From Labrys okinawensis (GTDB lineage Bacteria > Pseudomonadota > Alphaproteobacteria > Rhizobiales > Labraceae), in the NCBI RefSeq assembly GCF_002982075.1, contig NZ_PUEJ01000005.1, positions 248,001 through 312,000 on the forward strand: a stretch of DNA of 64,000 nt. The letters run 5' to 3'. Within the stretch, counting starts at the first letter, position 1; every line of letters begins with the position of its first letter. Below the pieces are notes generated by a model that saw nothing but the letters and a program-made list of their open reading frames with translations, did no database searches and was not told where the DNA came from. Shown here piece after piece: positions 1-8,769 of the stretch. The position numbers were made by a program, and so were the translations under genes.

Positions 1-897
1 AGCGCCACGCGTATCGACCTGACCGAGACCTCCACCATCATGGAAGCGGCGCTGGTCGGCTTCAGCCCGATCAGCCTGTGCTATTCCGAGCTCTATGACG
101 GCATGGCTCAGGTCGCCACCGATTTCAATCGTGATCTGGACGGTTTCACCCGCTACGAACTTGCAGCCGGACGATGCAATGGCGTACGCCGCGGCGTGCT
201 GGTGCGCAGGCTCCTGGAGATCGAGACCTACAGTAATTTCGTCCTGCTCGGCTTGCCGGTAGCCCGGGCCCTCGGCTCGACGATCCGTCAGTTCGAGGGA
301 GCGGTGAGCCAGGTGATGGGCCGCGTCGGCCATGCCCATTCCACCGGGGAGAACCGGGAGGCGCTGGAGAGCATCCATGCGCTGTCCGCCGAAGTCGGCC
401 GCAGCATCGAGGAAACCAGCTTTCGCTTCGCGGCGAGCCAAGCCTATGCGGCGGTGCTCGGCACGCGCCTGCGGCAGCTTGCCGAGCGGCCGATCGGCGA
501 GTTCACCACCATCGAACGCTACCTGACCAATCGGACCGGCCCGGCGGTGGCCACCTGCCTGGCGACGGAGAAACGCCTGCAGGCAGTGGCGATGAAGCTG
601 GAGCGTTCGGCTGAACTGTTGAACGCCCATATCAGCCTCAGCCTGGAAATGCAGAACCAGACCATTCTCGACACCATCTCGCGCACGTCGGAAAGCCAGT
701 ATCGCCTGCAGGAGACGGTGGAGGGGCTCTCCATCATCGCAATCTCCTATTATACCCTCGCCATTCTCGGCTACATGATCGAGGGCTTCAGCCATATCTG
801 GCATGTCGACAAGGCCATCGCCATGCTGTGTGCGGCGCCGGTGGTGCTGTTCCTGGTCTGGCGCGGCATCAAGAGCCTGCGCAAGCGAGCTGCCTGA
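1..897 (+). CDS. DUF3422 family membrane-anchored protein (5' truncated)
   Basis: The reading frame is open from base 1, so the gene starts before the window and only about 298 C-terminal codons are seen. The visible part is mostly amphipathic helix and ends with two hydrophobic segments (roughly codons 245-262 and 272-286, counting from base 1) and a basic tail, LRKRAA. A long helical body with a C-terminal hairpin anchor, including the stretch EGLSIIAISYYTLAILGY, matches the alphaproteobacterial DUF3422 (COG4949) family. Its function is unknown; it is presumably an inner-membrane protein with a large soluble part. Family assignment rests on recalled sequence features. Confidence 0.8.
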   Translation, partial: SATRIDLTETSTIMEAALVGFSPISLCYSELYDGMAQVATDFNRDLDGFTRYELAAGRCNGVRRGVLVRRLLEIETYSNFVLLGLPVARALGSTIRQFEGAVSQVMGRVGHAHSTGENREALESIHALSAEVGRSIEETSFRFAASQAYAAVLGTRLRQLAERPIGEFTTIERYLTNRTGPAVATCLATEKRLQAVAMKLERSAELLNAHISLSLEMQNQTILDTISRTSESQYRLQETVEGLSIIAISYYTLAILGYMIEGFSHIWHVDKAIAMLCAAPVVLFLVWRGIKSLRKRAA

Positions 898-1004
898 CGC
901 GAGGGGATGCATAGGTCACCGAAAGGCGCCTCGCAGAATGCTGCGTCGGCCGGCCGATAATCGGGGATCGCCGGGCGTTTTCTAGGCGGGATGTCGACCG
1001 CCCC

Positions 1005-1331
1005 TCAACTCTTGGGGACGCATTGGCCGGCGTGATTGGGACGCTGCGAGGGCGGGCATACGTCGATGTTTCTGCGATGGTCCGAAGATTGGCCGATAGA
1101 CGCGCTCGATGCCATGCGCCGCGGATCGAACGCATCACGGGTGGCGTCGTTGATGGTACGGTTGGGCACGCATCTGCGCCATTGATTGAAGTGGAAACCT
1201 GGGGAGCAGGCCGAGGCCGTTGCTGCGGGAGCATCTGCCATGGCGGCCTCCTGTGCGACAAGCCGGGCAGGCGTGAGGGTTACCAGGCACAGCAATGCGG
1301 CTGGCAACAGGATAGTGGCTCTTGCGATCAT
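1005..1331 (-). CDS. Small secreted cysteine-containing hypothetical protein
   Basis: A 108-residue frame starting at MIARATILLPAALL has a convincing signal peptide (hydrophobic core, then a cut near LVAQEA). The mature part carries two short cysteine pairs, CSPGFHFNQWRRC near residues 40-52 and CPPSQRPNHAGQC near the C-terminus, which look like disulfide loops. The frame stays open upstream to 1559, but that extension has odd composition and would bury the signal peptide. No strong Shine-Dalgarno precedes the start. No family is recognised; an export role is inferred from the signal peptide only. Confidence 0.5.
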   Translation of the reverse strand: MIARATILLPAALLCLVTLTPARLVAQEAAMADAPAATASACSPGFHFNQWRRCVPNRTINDATRDAFDPRRMASSASIGQSSDHRRNIDVCPPSQRPNHAGQCVPKS

Positions 1332-1609
1332 GAAATGGGCTCGGACGGAAGGACATGTGTCGAGATGCACTGCGTGGACCGTCGAAATGATCCATGCGCG
1401 GCTTAGCCCTTGCGGCGGCCCATGGTTGTGCTTTTTCGCACAGGACGGGCAATGCCTGCCTGGCTTGTCCGGAGCCGATGAGGGCTGATTGGGCTCGGGA
1501 GAAGATCGAATGCAGGCCGCGTGAGCGGCGGGTGAATGCCGGACCTGCGCGGCCGACATAGCTGCGTCGTCGACATCGGGCTATGTTACCTAAGGGCATA
1601 GGAGATCCG

Positions 1610-1858
1610 ATGTTCAAGCTGTTTTACGACATGTCGATGCTTGCTTTTGAATCGCAGCAAGCCATCTGGCTACGTACGCTTCGGCTGGCACAGGGCGGAA
1701 GCCGTGCCGAGCACGAGGCCAAGCTGATGATCAGCGAGAAAGTTGCTGCGGCGCAGAACGCCGCCGGCAAGCTGATGATGGGCACGACGCCCGGTGCGGT
1801 CGTTCGAGACTATCGGCGCAAGGTTCGTTCCAATGTGAAGCGTCTGTCCAAGCCGTGA
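1610..1858 (+). CDS. Small conserved-looking hypothetical protein, possibly phasin-like
   Basis: An 82-residue basic, mainly helical protein. The ATG at 1610 is preceded by AGGAG at the right distance, so it is preferred over the upstream in-frame ATG at 1583. The sequence (FKLFYDMSMLAFESQQ, then an alanine-rich helix and a basic tail RRKVRSNVKRLSKP) resembles short phasin-like or helical proteins common in Hyphomicrobiales. No enzymatic motif and no membrane segment is visible. It stands alone: the next 400 bases hold only terminators. Confidence 0.6.
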   Translation: MFKLFYDMSMLAFESQQAIWLRTLRLAQGGSRAEHEAKLMISEKVAAAQNAAGKLMMGTTPGAVVRDYRRKVRSNVKRLSKP

Positions 1859-1978
1859 CAGCCGACGGCAGGAGCGATGCGGGCGAGCCTTATCACGCTC
1901 CCGTCACACCATTTGGTCTAATCATCGCATGTTGTCGGCCGTTCCCAATACCGGCCCGATACGTCGCATCCGATCTTG

Positions 1979-2009
1979 GCCCGGCACGTAGCGTATCGCC
2001 GGGCTTTTT
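1979..2009 (+). terminator. Intrinsic terminator
   Basis: GCCCGGC (1979-1985) pairs with GCCGGGC (1998-2004) across a 12-nt loop and is followed by five T residues. It lies 120 bases past the stop at 1858, so it may end that transcript or a separate small RNA. Confidence 0.75.
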
Positions 2010-2120
2010 CTTTGGCAGCGATGCCGGAGATCGCGATGACAACGCCTCACCATTGCCGCGTCACGTATGTATCACGTGATATGAAATTTATCACCTTCGT
2101 TCCGCGATTCAGCGGGACAG

Positions 2121-2163
2121 CAACCTCCTTGACCCGGCGTTCCGACAGCGCCGGGTTTTTCTT
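2121..2163 (+). ncRNA. Second terminator hairpin, possible 3' end of a small RNA with an anti-SD motif
   Basis: ACCCGGCG (2132-2139) and CGCCGGGT (2149-2156) form a GC-rich stem followed by a T-rich run: a clear rho-independent terminator with no gene upstream in 260 bases. Immediately before the stem is ACCTCCTT (2123-2130), identical to the anti-Shine-Dalgarno of 16S rRNA. Several alphaproteobacterial small RNAs expose CCUCC in this way. The terminator is secure; the small RNA and its 5' end are inferred. The rest of 1859-2276 shows no gene. Confidence 0.4.
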
Positions 2164-2276
2164 TTTTAGCGCCTCATCGGTCGTTCGAGCGGCGCCCAAC
2201 TGTGCAGGCAGCAGCGGCACGAGATAGCCATCTGCGCTCGTGCCACAGGCAGGCTTGGCCGAAGCACGGCGACTTT

Positions 2277-3281
2277 TCAGGTGGCGACTCGGCGGCCGGA
2301 AACCTTCTTCAGGAATTGCATCGGAGATTTCAGACGGTTCATCGGGGAATAGACGATATCCTGGAAGGTCTTGGGATCGGCCATTTCAAGAGCGGAAACC
2401 AATCTGGCCTTGAGTGCGTCGCGTCCCGGCGAAAGGCCGGGCGGTCTCGGTTTCAGCCGGAGTTGGCGCAGCATGAAGTTGGCTTGATAGATCCTGGCCC
2501 GCCGTTCCAACGGGCGCATGCAGAAGGAAATGCTCAGGCTGACGGAGATGTTGTCGCCGTTTTTGACCCAGTGGGGCGCTACAGGCGGATGATGGACGGC
2601 CTCGCCGGGCGTCAGTCTGTAGATCTGGCCGTGGCCCTGCAATTCGGGCTTGTAGCGGGGGGTGTTGTAGCTGCTGGCATAGAAGCGTTCGAGCTCGATT
2701 TCCGGCAGAACTTCACGATCCCCGGGGTCGAACAGGCAGACTTCCTTCTCGCCCTTGATCTGGAACAGGAAGTTGGATTCGTGATCGATATGGAAGGGCG
2801 TGGAAATCCCCGGCGAGGTCAGAATCACGGTCAGGGTTGCCCAGGTCACTTCCTGGCGGAACGGCCGATCGGCGTGGGTCCCGATTTCGTCAATGAGCAT
2901 GGCGAGAACCCGGGCGTAATCGCGATTGTAATCCTGCGTCCGCGAAAGCCTGATCCAGGAGCCGCTCTCGCCGAGCCGATCGATCACCTCCGTCAGTCGG
3001 TCATGCTGCGCGGCCTCGGTGAATTTGCTGCTGATCGATTCCCTTCTCAAATCGAGAGCGAGAAAGTCGGCAGCATTGCCGCTTCCGATGATGCTGCGAG
3101 CAGTTTTGACGATCTCCGGGATCTCGAATAAGCCGCTCCGGCAAAGTGTATGATGAAGCTTGAAAGGTCGCACATTGTAATTTTCTTTGAATATTCGCTG
3201 ATCTGTTTCAAGTATGTGTTCGATTTTATCGAAATTTGAATACGAACCTCTCTCTATTTCGTTTTCGAAGGCGATGTTCAT
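2277..3281 (-). CDS. JmjC/cupin-8 family 2-oxoglutarate/Fe(II)-type oxygenase
   Basis: A 334-residue cytoplasmic protein. The central part contains TPFHIDHESNFLFQIKGEKE, a cupin strand with an H-x-D metal pair (FHID), and a later HHPPVAPHWVKNGDNISVS that can supply the distal histidine. This order is that of cupin-8/JmjC hydroxylases, which use Fe(II) and 2-oxoglutarate to hydroxylate protein side chains. The substrate is not inferable. The N-terminal 90 residues and the surrounding DNA are clearly more AT-rich than the rest of the window, suggesting acquisition by transfer. No partner gene is adjacent. Confidence 0.75.
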   Translation of the reverse strand: MNIAFENEIERGSYSNFDKIEHILETDQRIFKENYNVRPFKLHHTLCRSGLFEIPEIVKTARSIIGSGNAADFLALDLRRESISSKFTEAAQHDRLTEVIDRLGESGSWIRLSRTQDYNRDYARVLAMLIDEIGTHADRPFRQEVTWATLTVILTSPGISTPFHIDHESNFLFQIKGEKEVCLFDPGDREVLPEIELERFYASSYNTPRYKPELQGHGQIYRLTPGEAVHHPPVAPHWVKNGDNISVSLSISFCMRPLERRARIYQANFMLRQLRLKPRPPGLSPGRDALKARLVSALEMADPKTFQDIVYSPMNRLKSPMQFLKKVSGRRVAT

Positions 3282-3578
3282 GATCAGTAACTCGCTCTCT
3301 TTCTGGAATGCCCCCAGTCCAGTGTCACTGAGGATATCACTAGAGAGGATTTTTATAAGGAGTAGAGGAGTTGTAAATATTAACTCTTTAGGAGAGGGAT
3401 CGTCACTGCTGTTTCATTTTCTGAGAAAATTTTCTTCGGAGACTGAATCGTCGAGACCGAAATTTCTCTAGAATAAAGAGTATTCGACAGTTGAAATTTG
3501 CCGGGAGGCGGTATGTGGTTGTTCCCGGTCGGCCCAATATTCATCATGCATTGACCAGCTGGAGCCCAGGATTGCCCC
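3282..3578. other. AT-rich gene-less stretch upstream of the JmjC gene
   Basis: About 300 bases with no credible gene on either strand. The first 200 bases (to about 3480) are unusually AT-rich with several poly-T/poly-A runs and should carry the promoter of the leftward JmjC gene; no exact promoter can be fixed. The following stretch to 3922 holds a dispersed repeat and the tRNA terminator. Confidence 0.6.
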
Positions 3579-3680
3579 AGAGCAAAGCACGTCAAATGTG
3601 AGCGCCCGCTCTCTCCAGCTCTTTGGTTCGACGCGTCTTTGCGATTCGTGGTGATTGCGTCAAATCGCTGAACGCTGCGG
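3579..3680 (+). repeat. Dispersed intergenic repeat, copy 1 (about 100 bp)
   Basis: This segment begins AGAGCAAAGC and continues with CTCTTTGGTTCGACGCGTCT, TTTGCGATT and CAAATCGC. It matches the segment at 50484-50590 over most of its length in the same orientation, and part of 56401-56473 in the opposite orientation. The TTTGCGATT/AAATCGC arms can form a hairpin. It is a non-coding dispersed element of the kind common between rhizobial genes. Confidence 0.65.
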
Positions 3681-3865
3681 GCCTCGGCCACAGCGACCCT
3701 GGACGACCTTGGCTCAATGCCGTCATCGTCGGCCGGCATGCTCTTCTACCTTCCGCGGCTTGTCGAACTTCTCGCCGGAGGAAGGGGCAGCGAGCGAATC
3801 TCTGCTCGTCCCGCATGGCGGTGAGGGGAGTCGCATGCTCGGGCGAGGGCACTTCCACTCCAAAC

Positions 3866-3895
3866 GAAAGAAGGCGCCTCGAAGGGCGCCTTGCT
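3866..3895 (-). terminator. Terminator of tRNA-Lys
   Basis: AAGGCGCC (3871-3878) and GGCGCCTT (3885-3892) form a perfect 8-bp stem with a 6-nt loop. Read leftwards it is followed by the T-rich CTTTCG, so it sits about 30 bases downstream of the leftward tRNA gene. Confidence 0.7.
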
Positions 3896-3922
3896 TTTCG
3901 TCAGCGATATCAGAAGTTTCGA

Positions 3923-3998
<76 letters not shown>

Positions 3999-4176
3999 AT
4001 CGAAACCACCGAAGCGCGACGCGGTGCCGCGTTCGATGGCGGCGATGTAGCAAAGCTCTTTGTGTGTGTCCAGCGTGTGACGGAAAAATTCTTCGGCTTT
4101 TTTGAAATTGCGCGCCGGCGTGCTATTCGAAGGCTCTATTCAAAAGCACCATTCATTAAATCGCCGGAGGTTCCTC

Positions 4177-6492
4177 ATGCCGCCCACCAAATTTGGCGTT
4201 GGCCAAGCTGTGCGTCGCAAGGAGGACCAGTCCTTCATCACCGGTACGGGCCGTTATGTCGATGACGAGCAGCGTTCCGGCGCGCTGAGGGCTTATGTTC
4301 TGCGCTCTCCCTATGCCCATGCCCGTTTCAGCATCGGCGATCTTTCCGACGCCGCGGCGATGCCGGGCGTAAGGCTGATTCTGACGGCGGCCGATCTCGA
4401 CGGGCTCGGCGATCTGCCCTGCCTGGCCTTGATGAAGAATGCCGACGGCTCGCCGCAGCGTCCGCAGCCCTATCCGCTGCTGGCGCGAAACGTGGTACGT
4501 CATGTCGGCGATGCGGTGGCGTTCGTGGTCGCCGATTCGCTCACCGAGGCCCGCGATGCCGCCGAGGCGATTCCGGTCGATTACGAATCGCTGGACGCCA
4601 TCGTCGGCTCGGTTGCTGCCCTCGAGCCCGACGCGCCGCTGGTCTGGCCGGAGCATGGTTCGAACCTCGCCTTCGACGCTCAGATCGGCAACGCCAAGAA
4701 AGTGGCCAAGGCCTTCGACAAGGCAGCCCGCGTGGTATCCCTGGACGTCGTCAACAATCGTCTCGTCGCCAACTACATGGAAACCCGCGGTTGCCTCGCC
4801 GAATGGGACGGTACGCGCTTCACCCTCACGGTGGGCAGCCAGGGTGTGCATTCCATCCGCGATACGCTCGCCAACCATGTCTTCAAGGTGAAGCCCGACA
4901 GGGTGCATGTTAAGACCGGCGATGTCGGCGGCGGTTTCGGCACAAAGGCCTTCATGTATCGCGAATATCCGCTCTCGCTGGAGGCGGCGCGCCGCCTCGG
5001 CAAGCCGGTGAAGTGGTTTGCCGACCGCGCGGAGCATTTCCTCGCCGACACCCAGGGCCGCGACAATATCAGCCGTATCGAGGCGGCGCTGGACCGGCGG
5101 TCGCGCATCCTGGCGGTCAAGATCGATATCATCGGCGATCTCGGCGCCTATCTTTCGCAGTTCGGACCTTTCATTCCCTGGCTCGGCGCCCTGATGGCGA
5201 CCGGTGCCTATGCGATCGACGCCATGGACGTCAGGGTGCGCGGCGTCTTCACCAACACGCTGCCCGTCGATGCCTATCGCGGCGCTGGCCGGCCGGAGGC
5301 CGCCTATCTCATCGAGCGGCTGATGGACGCCATTGCCTTCGAGACCGGGCTTTCCGTCGACGAGGTGCGCGCGCGCAACTTCGTCAAGCCGGAACAGATG
5401 CCGTTCAAGGCGCCGACCGGCCGCACCTATGATTCGGGCGAGTTCGAGGGCCATATGCGCAAGGCCATGGAGGTCGCCGGCTGGGGCGATTTCAAGGGCC
5501 GCTGGCAGGCCTCGAAGAAGGCGGGCAAGTTCCGCGGCATCGGCATGTCCACCTATATCGAGGCCTGTGCCGACGGGCCCAAGGAAGCCGCCAGCGTCAC
5601 GCTCGAAAGGGACGGTACCGCCACCGTGCTGATCGGAACGCAGACCAACGGGCAGGGGCACCTGACGGCCTACGCCCAGTTCGTTTCGCAATATCTCGAT
5701 CTGCCGCTGGAACGCATCAACGTGATCCAGGGTGATTCCGACCGGATCAAAACCGGCGGCGGCACCGGCGGCTCGCGCTCGATCCCGGTGGGCGGCGCGT
5801 CCGTGGCCCGGGCCAGCCAGACCCTGGCGGAGAAACTGAAGACGCTCGCCTCCGACGAACTCGAGGCCGGCATCGCCGATCTCGAAATCGTCGACGGCCG
5901 CGTGCGGGTGGTCGGCACCGACAAGGCCATCGAGTTCGCCGCGCTCGCCCGTCTGCCCAAGGCTACGCCCGATCTGCTCAGCGCCGAGACCGACTATCAG
6001 CCCGGCGAGGCGACCTATCCGAACGGCACGCATATCTGCGAGGTGGAGATCGATCCGCAGACCGGTGTCACCGATATTCTCGGCTACACCATCGTCGACG
6101 ATTTCGGCATGGTGGTGAACCCGCTGCTGCTGGAAGGCCAGGTGCATGGCGGCGTGGTGCAGGGCATCGGCCAGGCCTTGCTGGAGCGCACGGTCTATTC
6201 GGAAGACGGCCAGTTGCTCACGGCATCGCTCACCGACTATGCCCTGCCGCGAGCCGACGATCTGCCCTTCATCCATTTCGAGACGCGCAACATTCCCTGC
6301 AAGAACAACCCGCTCGGCATCAAGGGAGCCGGTGAGGCCGGCACCATCGGCGCCGCGCCGGCGGTGATGAATGCGGTGATCGATGCCCTCAGGCGCGGCG
6401 TCGGGGTCACCAAGCTCGACATGCCGGCGACCCCTGAAGTGGTGTGGCGCACGATCCAGGAGGCACAGAACCGCAAGCTGGCGGCCGAATAG
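4177..6492 (+). CDS. Xanthine dehydrogenase/CoxL-type molybdopterin-binding large subunit
   Basis: A 771-residue molybdenum hydroxylase large subunit. The ATG at 4177 follows GGAGG with correct spacing; the frame upstream to 4102 lacks one. Seen are GDVGGGFGTK (first Moco-binding domain), AYRGAGR near residue 366 and GIKGAGEAGTIGAAP near the C-terminus carrying the catalytic glutamate. AYRGAGR is the form II (CoxL-like) signature, so this is not a proven CO dehydrogenase; such proteins oxidise aldehydes or heterocycles. Unusually, no FAD (CoxM) or 2Fe-2S (CoxS) subunit gene lies nearby, so partners must be encoded elsewhere. Confidence 0.88.
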   Translation: MPPTKFGVGQAVRRKEDQSFITGTGRYVDDEQRSGALRAYVLRSPYAHARFSIGDLSDAAAMPGVRLILTAADLDGLGDLPCLALMKNADGSPQRPQPYPLLARNVVRHVGDAVAFVVADSLTEARDAAEAIPVDYESLDAIVGSVAALEPDAPLVWPEHGSNLAFDAQIGNAKKVAKAFDKAARVVSLDVVNNRLVANYMETRGCLAEWDGTRFTLTVGSQGVHSIRDTLANHVFKVKPDRVHVKTGDVGGGFGTKAFMYREYPLSLEAARRLGKPVKWFADRAEHFLADTQGRDNISRIEAALDRRSRILAVKIDIIGDLGAYLSQFGPFIPWLGALMATGAYAIDAMDVRVRGVFTNTLPVDAYRGAGRPEAAYLIERLMDAIAFETGLSVDEVRARNFVKPEQMPFKAPTGRTYDSGEFEGHMRKAMEVAGWGDFKGRWQASKKAGKFRGIGMSTYIEACADGPKEAASVTLERDGTATVLIGTQTNGQGHLTAYAQFVSQYLDLPLERINVIQGDSDRIKTGGGTGGSRSIPVGGASVARASQTLAEKLKTLASDELEAGIADLEIVDGRVRVVGTDKAIEFAALARLPKATPDLLSAETDYQPGEATYPNGTHICEVEIDPQTGVTDILGYTIVDDFGMVVNPLLLEGQVHGGVVQGIGQALLERTVYSEDGQLLTASLTDYALPRADDLPFIHFETRNIPCKNNPLGIKGAGEAGTIGAAPAVMNAVIDALRRGVGVTKLDMPATPEVVWRTIQEAQNRKLAAE

Positions 6493-6624
6493 GCCGTGCG
6501 CGGCTGCAGTGTCGGACCCGACTTCAACAGGGGAGCCGACGCTGCAAGCCACGATTGTCGCAGCGTTTTGCTGAAAACCCCTATCTGTTCTTCGGCGCCC
6601 TTCGTGACTGCCATCCCCTGCTTT

Positions 6625-7053
6625 TCAGGGGGAGGCTGGCTCGGACGCCTTGGGCCAATAGGTGCCGAAAGCCCAGATATTGCCTTCCGGATCGCGGCAG
6701 ATGAATTCCCGGCTGCCATAGTGGCGGTCGACAGGTTCTTCCTCGATCTTTGCCCCGGCGGCCTTGGCGCGCTCATAGGCGGTGTCGGCATCGTCGACGG
6801 CGACATAGATCGACTTGCCGCCACCCGATCCCGGCGAACCGACGATCTTGCAGAAATTATCGTCGCGTGCCGTGCCGAGCATGATCATCGAGGAGCCGAG
6901 GGCAAGCTGGGCGTGATCGACGACATCGCCAGTGCCGTAGCAGGCGTGCAAGGTGAAGCCGAAGGCTTCCTGCAGCCAGTCGATCATGGCCCGCGCGTCG
7001 GCATAGCGCAGGGCGGGGTAGAGGCGGGGAGCTTCGGTCGTCGATAGCGGCAT
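6625..7053 (-). CDS. VOC (glyoxalase/bleomycin-resistance fold) protein
   Basis: A 142-residue vicinal-oxygen-chelate protein of the PhnB-like type: paired beta-alpha-beta-beta-beta modules, YPALRYADARAMIDWLQEAF at the N-terminus and SREFICRDPEGNIWAFGTY at the C-terminus. The ATG at 7053 has GGAG upstream. It follows the AraC gene at 7122-7934 on the same strand with a 68-base gap, so the two are probably cotranscribed. The substrate is unknown; such proteins bind a metal and a small molecule, sometimes an antibiotic. Confidence 0.85.
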   Translation of the reverse strand: MPLSTTEAPRLYPALRYADARAMIDWLQEAFGFTLHACYGTGDVVDHAQLALGSSMIMLGTARDDNFCKIVGSPGSGGGKSIYVAVDDADTAYERAKAAGAKIEEEPVDRHYGSREFICRDPEGNIWAFGTYWPKASEPASP

Positions 7054-7121
7054 GGGGCATGTCTCCGTTGTGAACCGGAGCGGACTGTGGCCGCATGGCG
7101 ACGGGCCGTCTTGAAGAAATG

Positions 7122-7934
7122 TTACGCATCCATGCGCCAGGCCGTCGGCGGACAGCCCGCCAGCAAGGAGAACTCGCGGGTGAGGTGGGCCTGATCGGCA
7201 TAGCCGCAGGCAGCCGCGATATCGGCCCATCCGGCCGCCGTGCCCCTGGCGGCAAGGGCCTGCGCGGCATTGAAGCGGATGATGCGGGAGACGGATTTTG
7301 GAGCCAGCCCGATCTCCTCACGGAAGCTTGCGACCAGGCGCCGACGGCTCCAGTCGAGCTTTTCCGCCAGGGTGCCGATACGGACGTCTCCGCCCTTGCG
7401 CATGAGCTGGCAGAACGCCCAGTGGATGGCGGGATTGGCTGGCGAGGCGCGGCCGAGGCGCATCCCGACGAAATGCTCGGCGAGATCGAGGCGCGCTTCC
7501 CAGGAATTGAGGTCGGCAAGCCGCCGGGCGAACTGGCTGATGCCGCGGTCGGCGAGGTCATCCACCGTGACCATGCGGTCGGCCAACTCGCTCATCGGCA
7601 GCCCGAAGAACAGACGGCCGCCCAGCGGGGTGAAGTTGATCTGGATACATGCGGCCGCACCATCCGAATCCATGATGATGGGGCCTGCGAACAGGCCGGC
7701 GGCAAAGCTGCCATAGCTGTCCGCGAGAGTTGGGGCTTTGCCGAGACCGATGCGGAACGGGCTGCCGAAATTGACGATCAGCGGCACGGCCAGCGAAGCA
7801 GCCTCGGTGAGCCCCCGCATGGCAGCGCCGTTCTCCCGATAGCCGTAGATCCCGCTGACCAGCGTGGTCAGGTGCGGGGTCGGAGGTCGGTGCCAAAAGG
7901 CAGGTTCGCCCCGGCTGTCATGTCCATGCCCCAT
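7122..7934 (-). CDS. AraC family transcriptional regulator
   Basis: 270 residues. The C-terminal third has two helix-turn-helix units: IGTLAEKLDWSRRRLVASFR near residue 190 and WADIAAACGYADQAHLTREF near residue 240, the usual AraC DNA-binding layout. The N-terminal part (HLTTLVSGIYGYRE) is the DUF6597-type sensor domain. The gene lies just upstream of the VOC gene and is divergent from the XRE-cupin gene, so it may control the VOC gene. The effector is unknown. Confidence 0.85.
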   Translation of the reverse strand: MGHGHDSRGEPAFWHRPPTPHLTTLVSGIYGYRENGAAMRGLTEAASLAVPLIVNFGSPFRIGLGKAPTLADSYGSFAAGLFAGPIIMDSDGAAACIQINFTPLGGRLFFGLPMSELADRMVTVDDLADRGISQFARRLADLNSWEARLDLAEHFVGMRLGRASPANPAIHWAFCQLMRKGGDVRIGTLAEKLDWSRRRLVASFREEIGLAPKSVSRIIRFNAAQALAARGTAAGWADIAAACGYADQAHLTREFSLLAGCPPTAWRMDA

Positions 7935-8119
7935 CGCGAATCCCAGTCAGGTCCCATATCTTTGTCGTGATCCCGGCAGGCTAGGACCTCAAACATAAGC
8001 CAGTCGGGCCTGCAGCGGGAGTCTCCATACCCCTATGACAGGATGGACATGGGCTGATCCTGCCTCTGCTTCATCAAAGAGCTTTTCTCCCAAGCGGCTT
8101 GGCCCTATTGTCCGCCAGA

Positions 8120-8148
8120 ACAAACAATCGTTCGTCATAACAAACGAA
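8120..8148. promoter_or_regulatory. Candidate operator of the XRE-cupin gene
   Basis: ACAAAC occurs at 8120 and 8140, and TTCGT (8131-8135) is inverted as ACGAA (8144-8148). This repeat-rich block ends 10 bases before the ATG at 8158, a position expected for autoregulation. The binding protein is inferred. Confidence 0.35.
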
Positions 8149-8157
8149 AGGCTGGCA

Positions 8158-8769
8158 ATGAGTGGGTCGGACAAGCGGGGTGAACTCGATGCGGGCGCCG
8201 TTGCGCTATCGGGGCAGCTCGGCAAGACGGTCCAGCGTCTGCGCAAGGCCTATAATCTCTCGCTGTCGGAGCTGGCCGAGCAGTCGGGCGTGGCCAAGTC
8301 GATCATCAGCCAGATCGAGCGCAACGAAACCAACCCCACTCTGGCGACGATCTGGCGCCTGTCTCAGGCCCTCGACGTTTCGATCGAGCGAGTGCTGGGT
8401 TCGAGCGAGGACGAGCCCTTCATCGAAAAGACCACGCGGGTCGATACGCCCGTGATCATTTCCGACGACGGCAAGTGCCGCCTGGCGGTGGTCGGCTGGC
8501 TGAAGACGGTGGAATGGCTGCAATGGTATGATTTTCGAGCCGAGCCAGGCGGGGTGCTTGAAAGCGATGCCCATCAGCGCGGCTCTGTCGAATGCCTGTC
8601 GATCCTCGCCGGCGTGGTCGAAGTCGACGTGGCCGGCGTGCGCGAACGGGCAGAGCCCGGCGAGACGCTGCGCTATCGCTGCGACCGGCAGCATGCCATC
8701 CGCGTGGTCGGCGACGAGCCCGTCCACGCCACCATGGTCTGCTTCATGAAAGCGGCTCTCATGGAGTAG
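8158..8769 (+). CDS. XRE-type regulator with C-terminal cupin sensor
   Basis: 203 residues. Residues 18-75 form an XRE helix-turn-helix (LGKTVQRLRKAYNLSLSELA, then QSGVAKSIISQIERNETNPT). Residues 110-200 form a small cupin barrel (GSVECLSILAGVVEVDVAGV, PGETLRYRC). This HTH-cupin class (SutR/PuuR type) senses a small metabolite. The chosen ATG follows AAAGG; the frame is open to 8035 but with poor composition. The 3' end overlaps by 11 bases the convergent QueA-like gene, an arrangement that could give antisense effects. Confidence 0.88.
   Translation: MSGSDKRGELDAGAVALSGQLGKTVQRLRKAYNLSLSELAEQSGVAKSIISQIERNETNPTLATIWRLSQALDVSIERVLGSSEDEPFIEKTTRVDTPVIISDDGKCRLAVVGWLKTVEWLQWYDFRAEPGGVLESDAHQRGSVECLSILAGVVEVDVAGVRERAEPGETLRYRCDRQHAIRVVGDEPVHATMVCFMKAALME

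Noticed and set aside
4177..6492. CO dehydrogenase (form I CoxL)
   Set aside because: The active-site motif is AYRGAGR, not the AYxCSFR of true CO dehydrogenase, and the other subunits are missing.
4156..6552. Long antisense open frame opposite the molybdenum hydroxylase gene
   Set aside because: It covers the coxL-type gene on the other strand, and its protein is low-complexity with runs of His, Gly and Asp and no family motif. GC-rich codon bias creates such frames.
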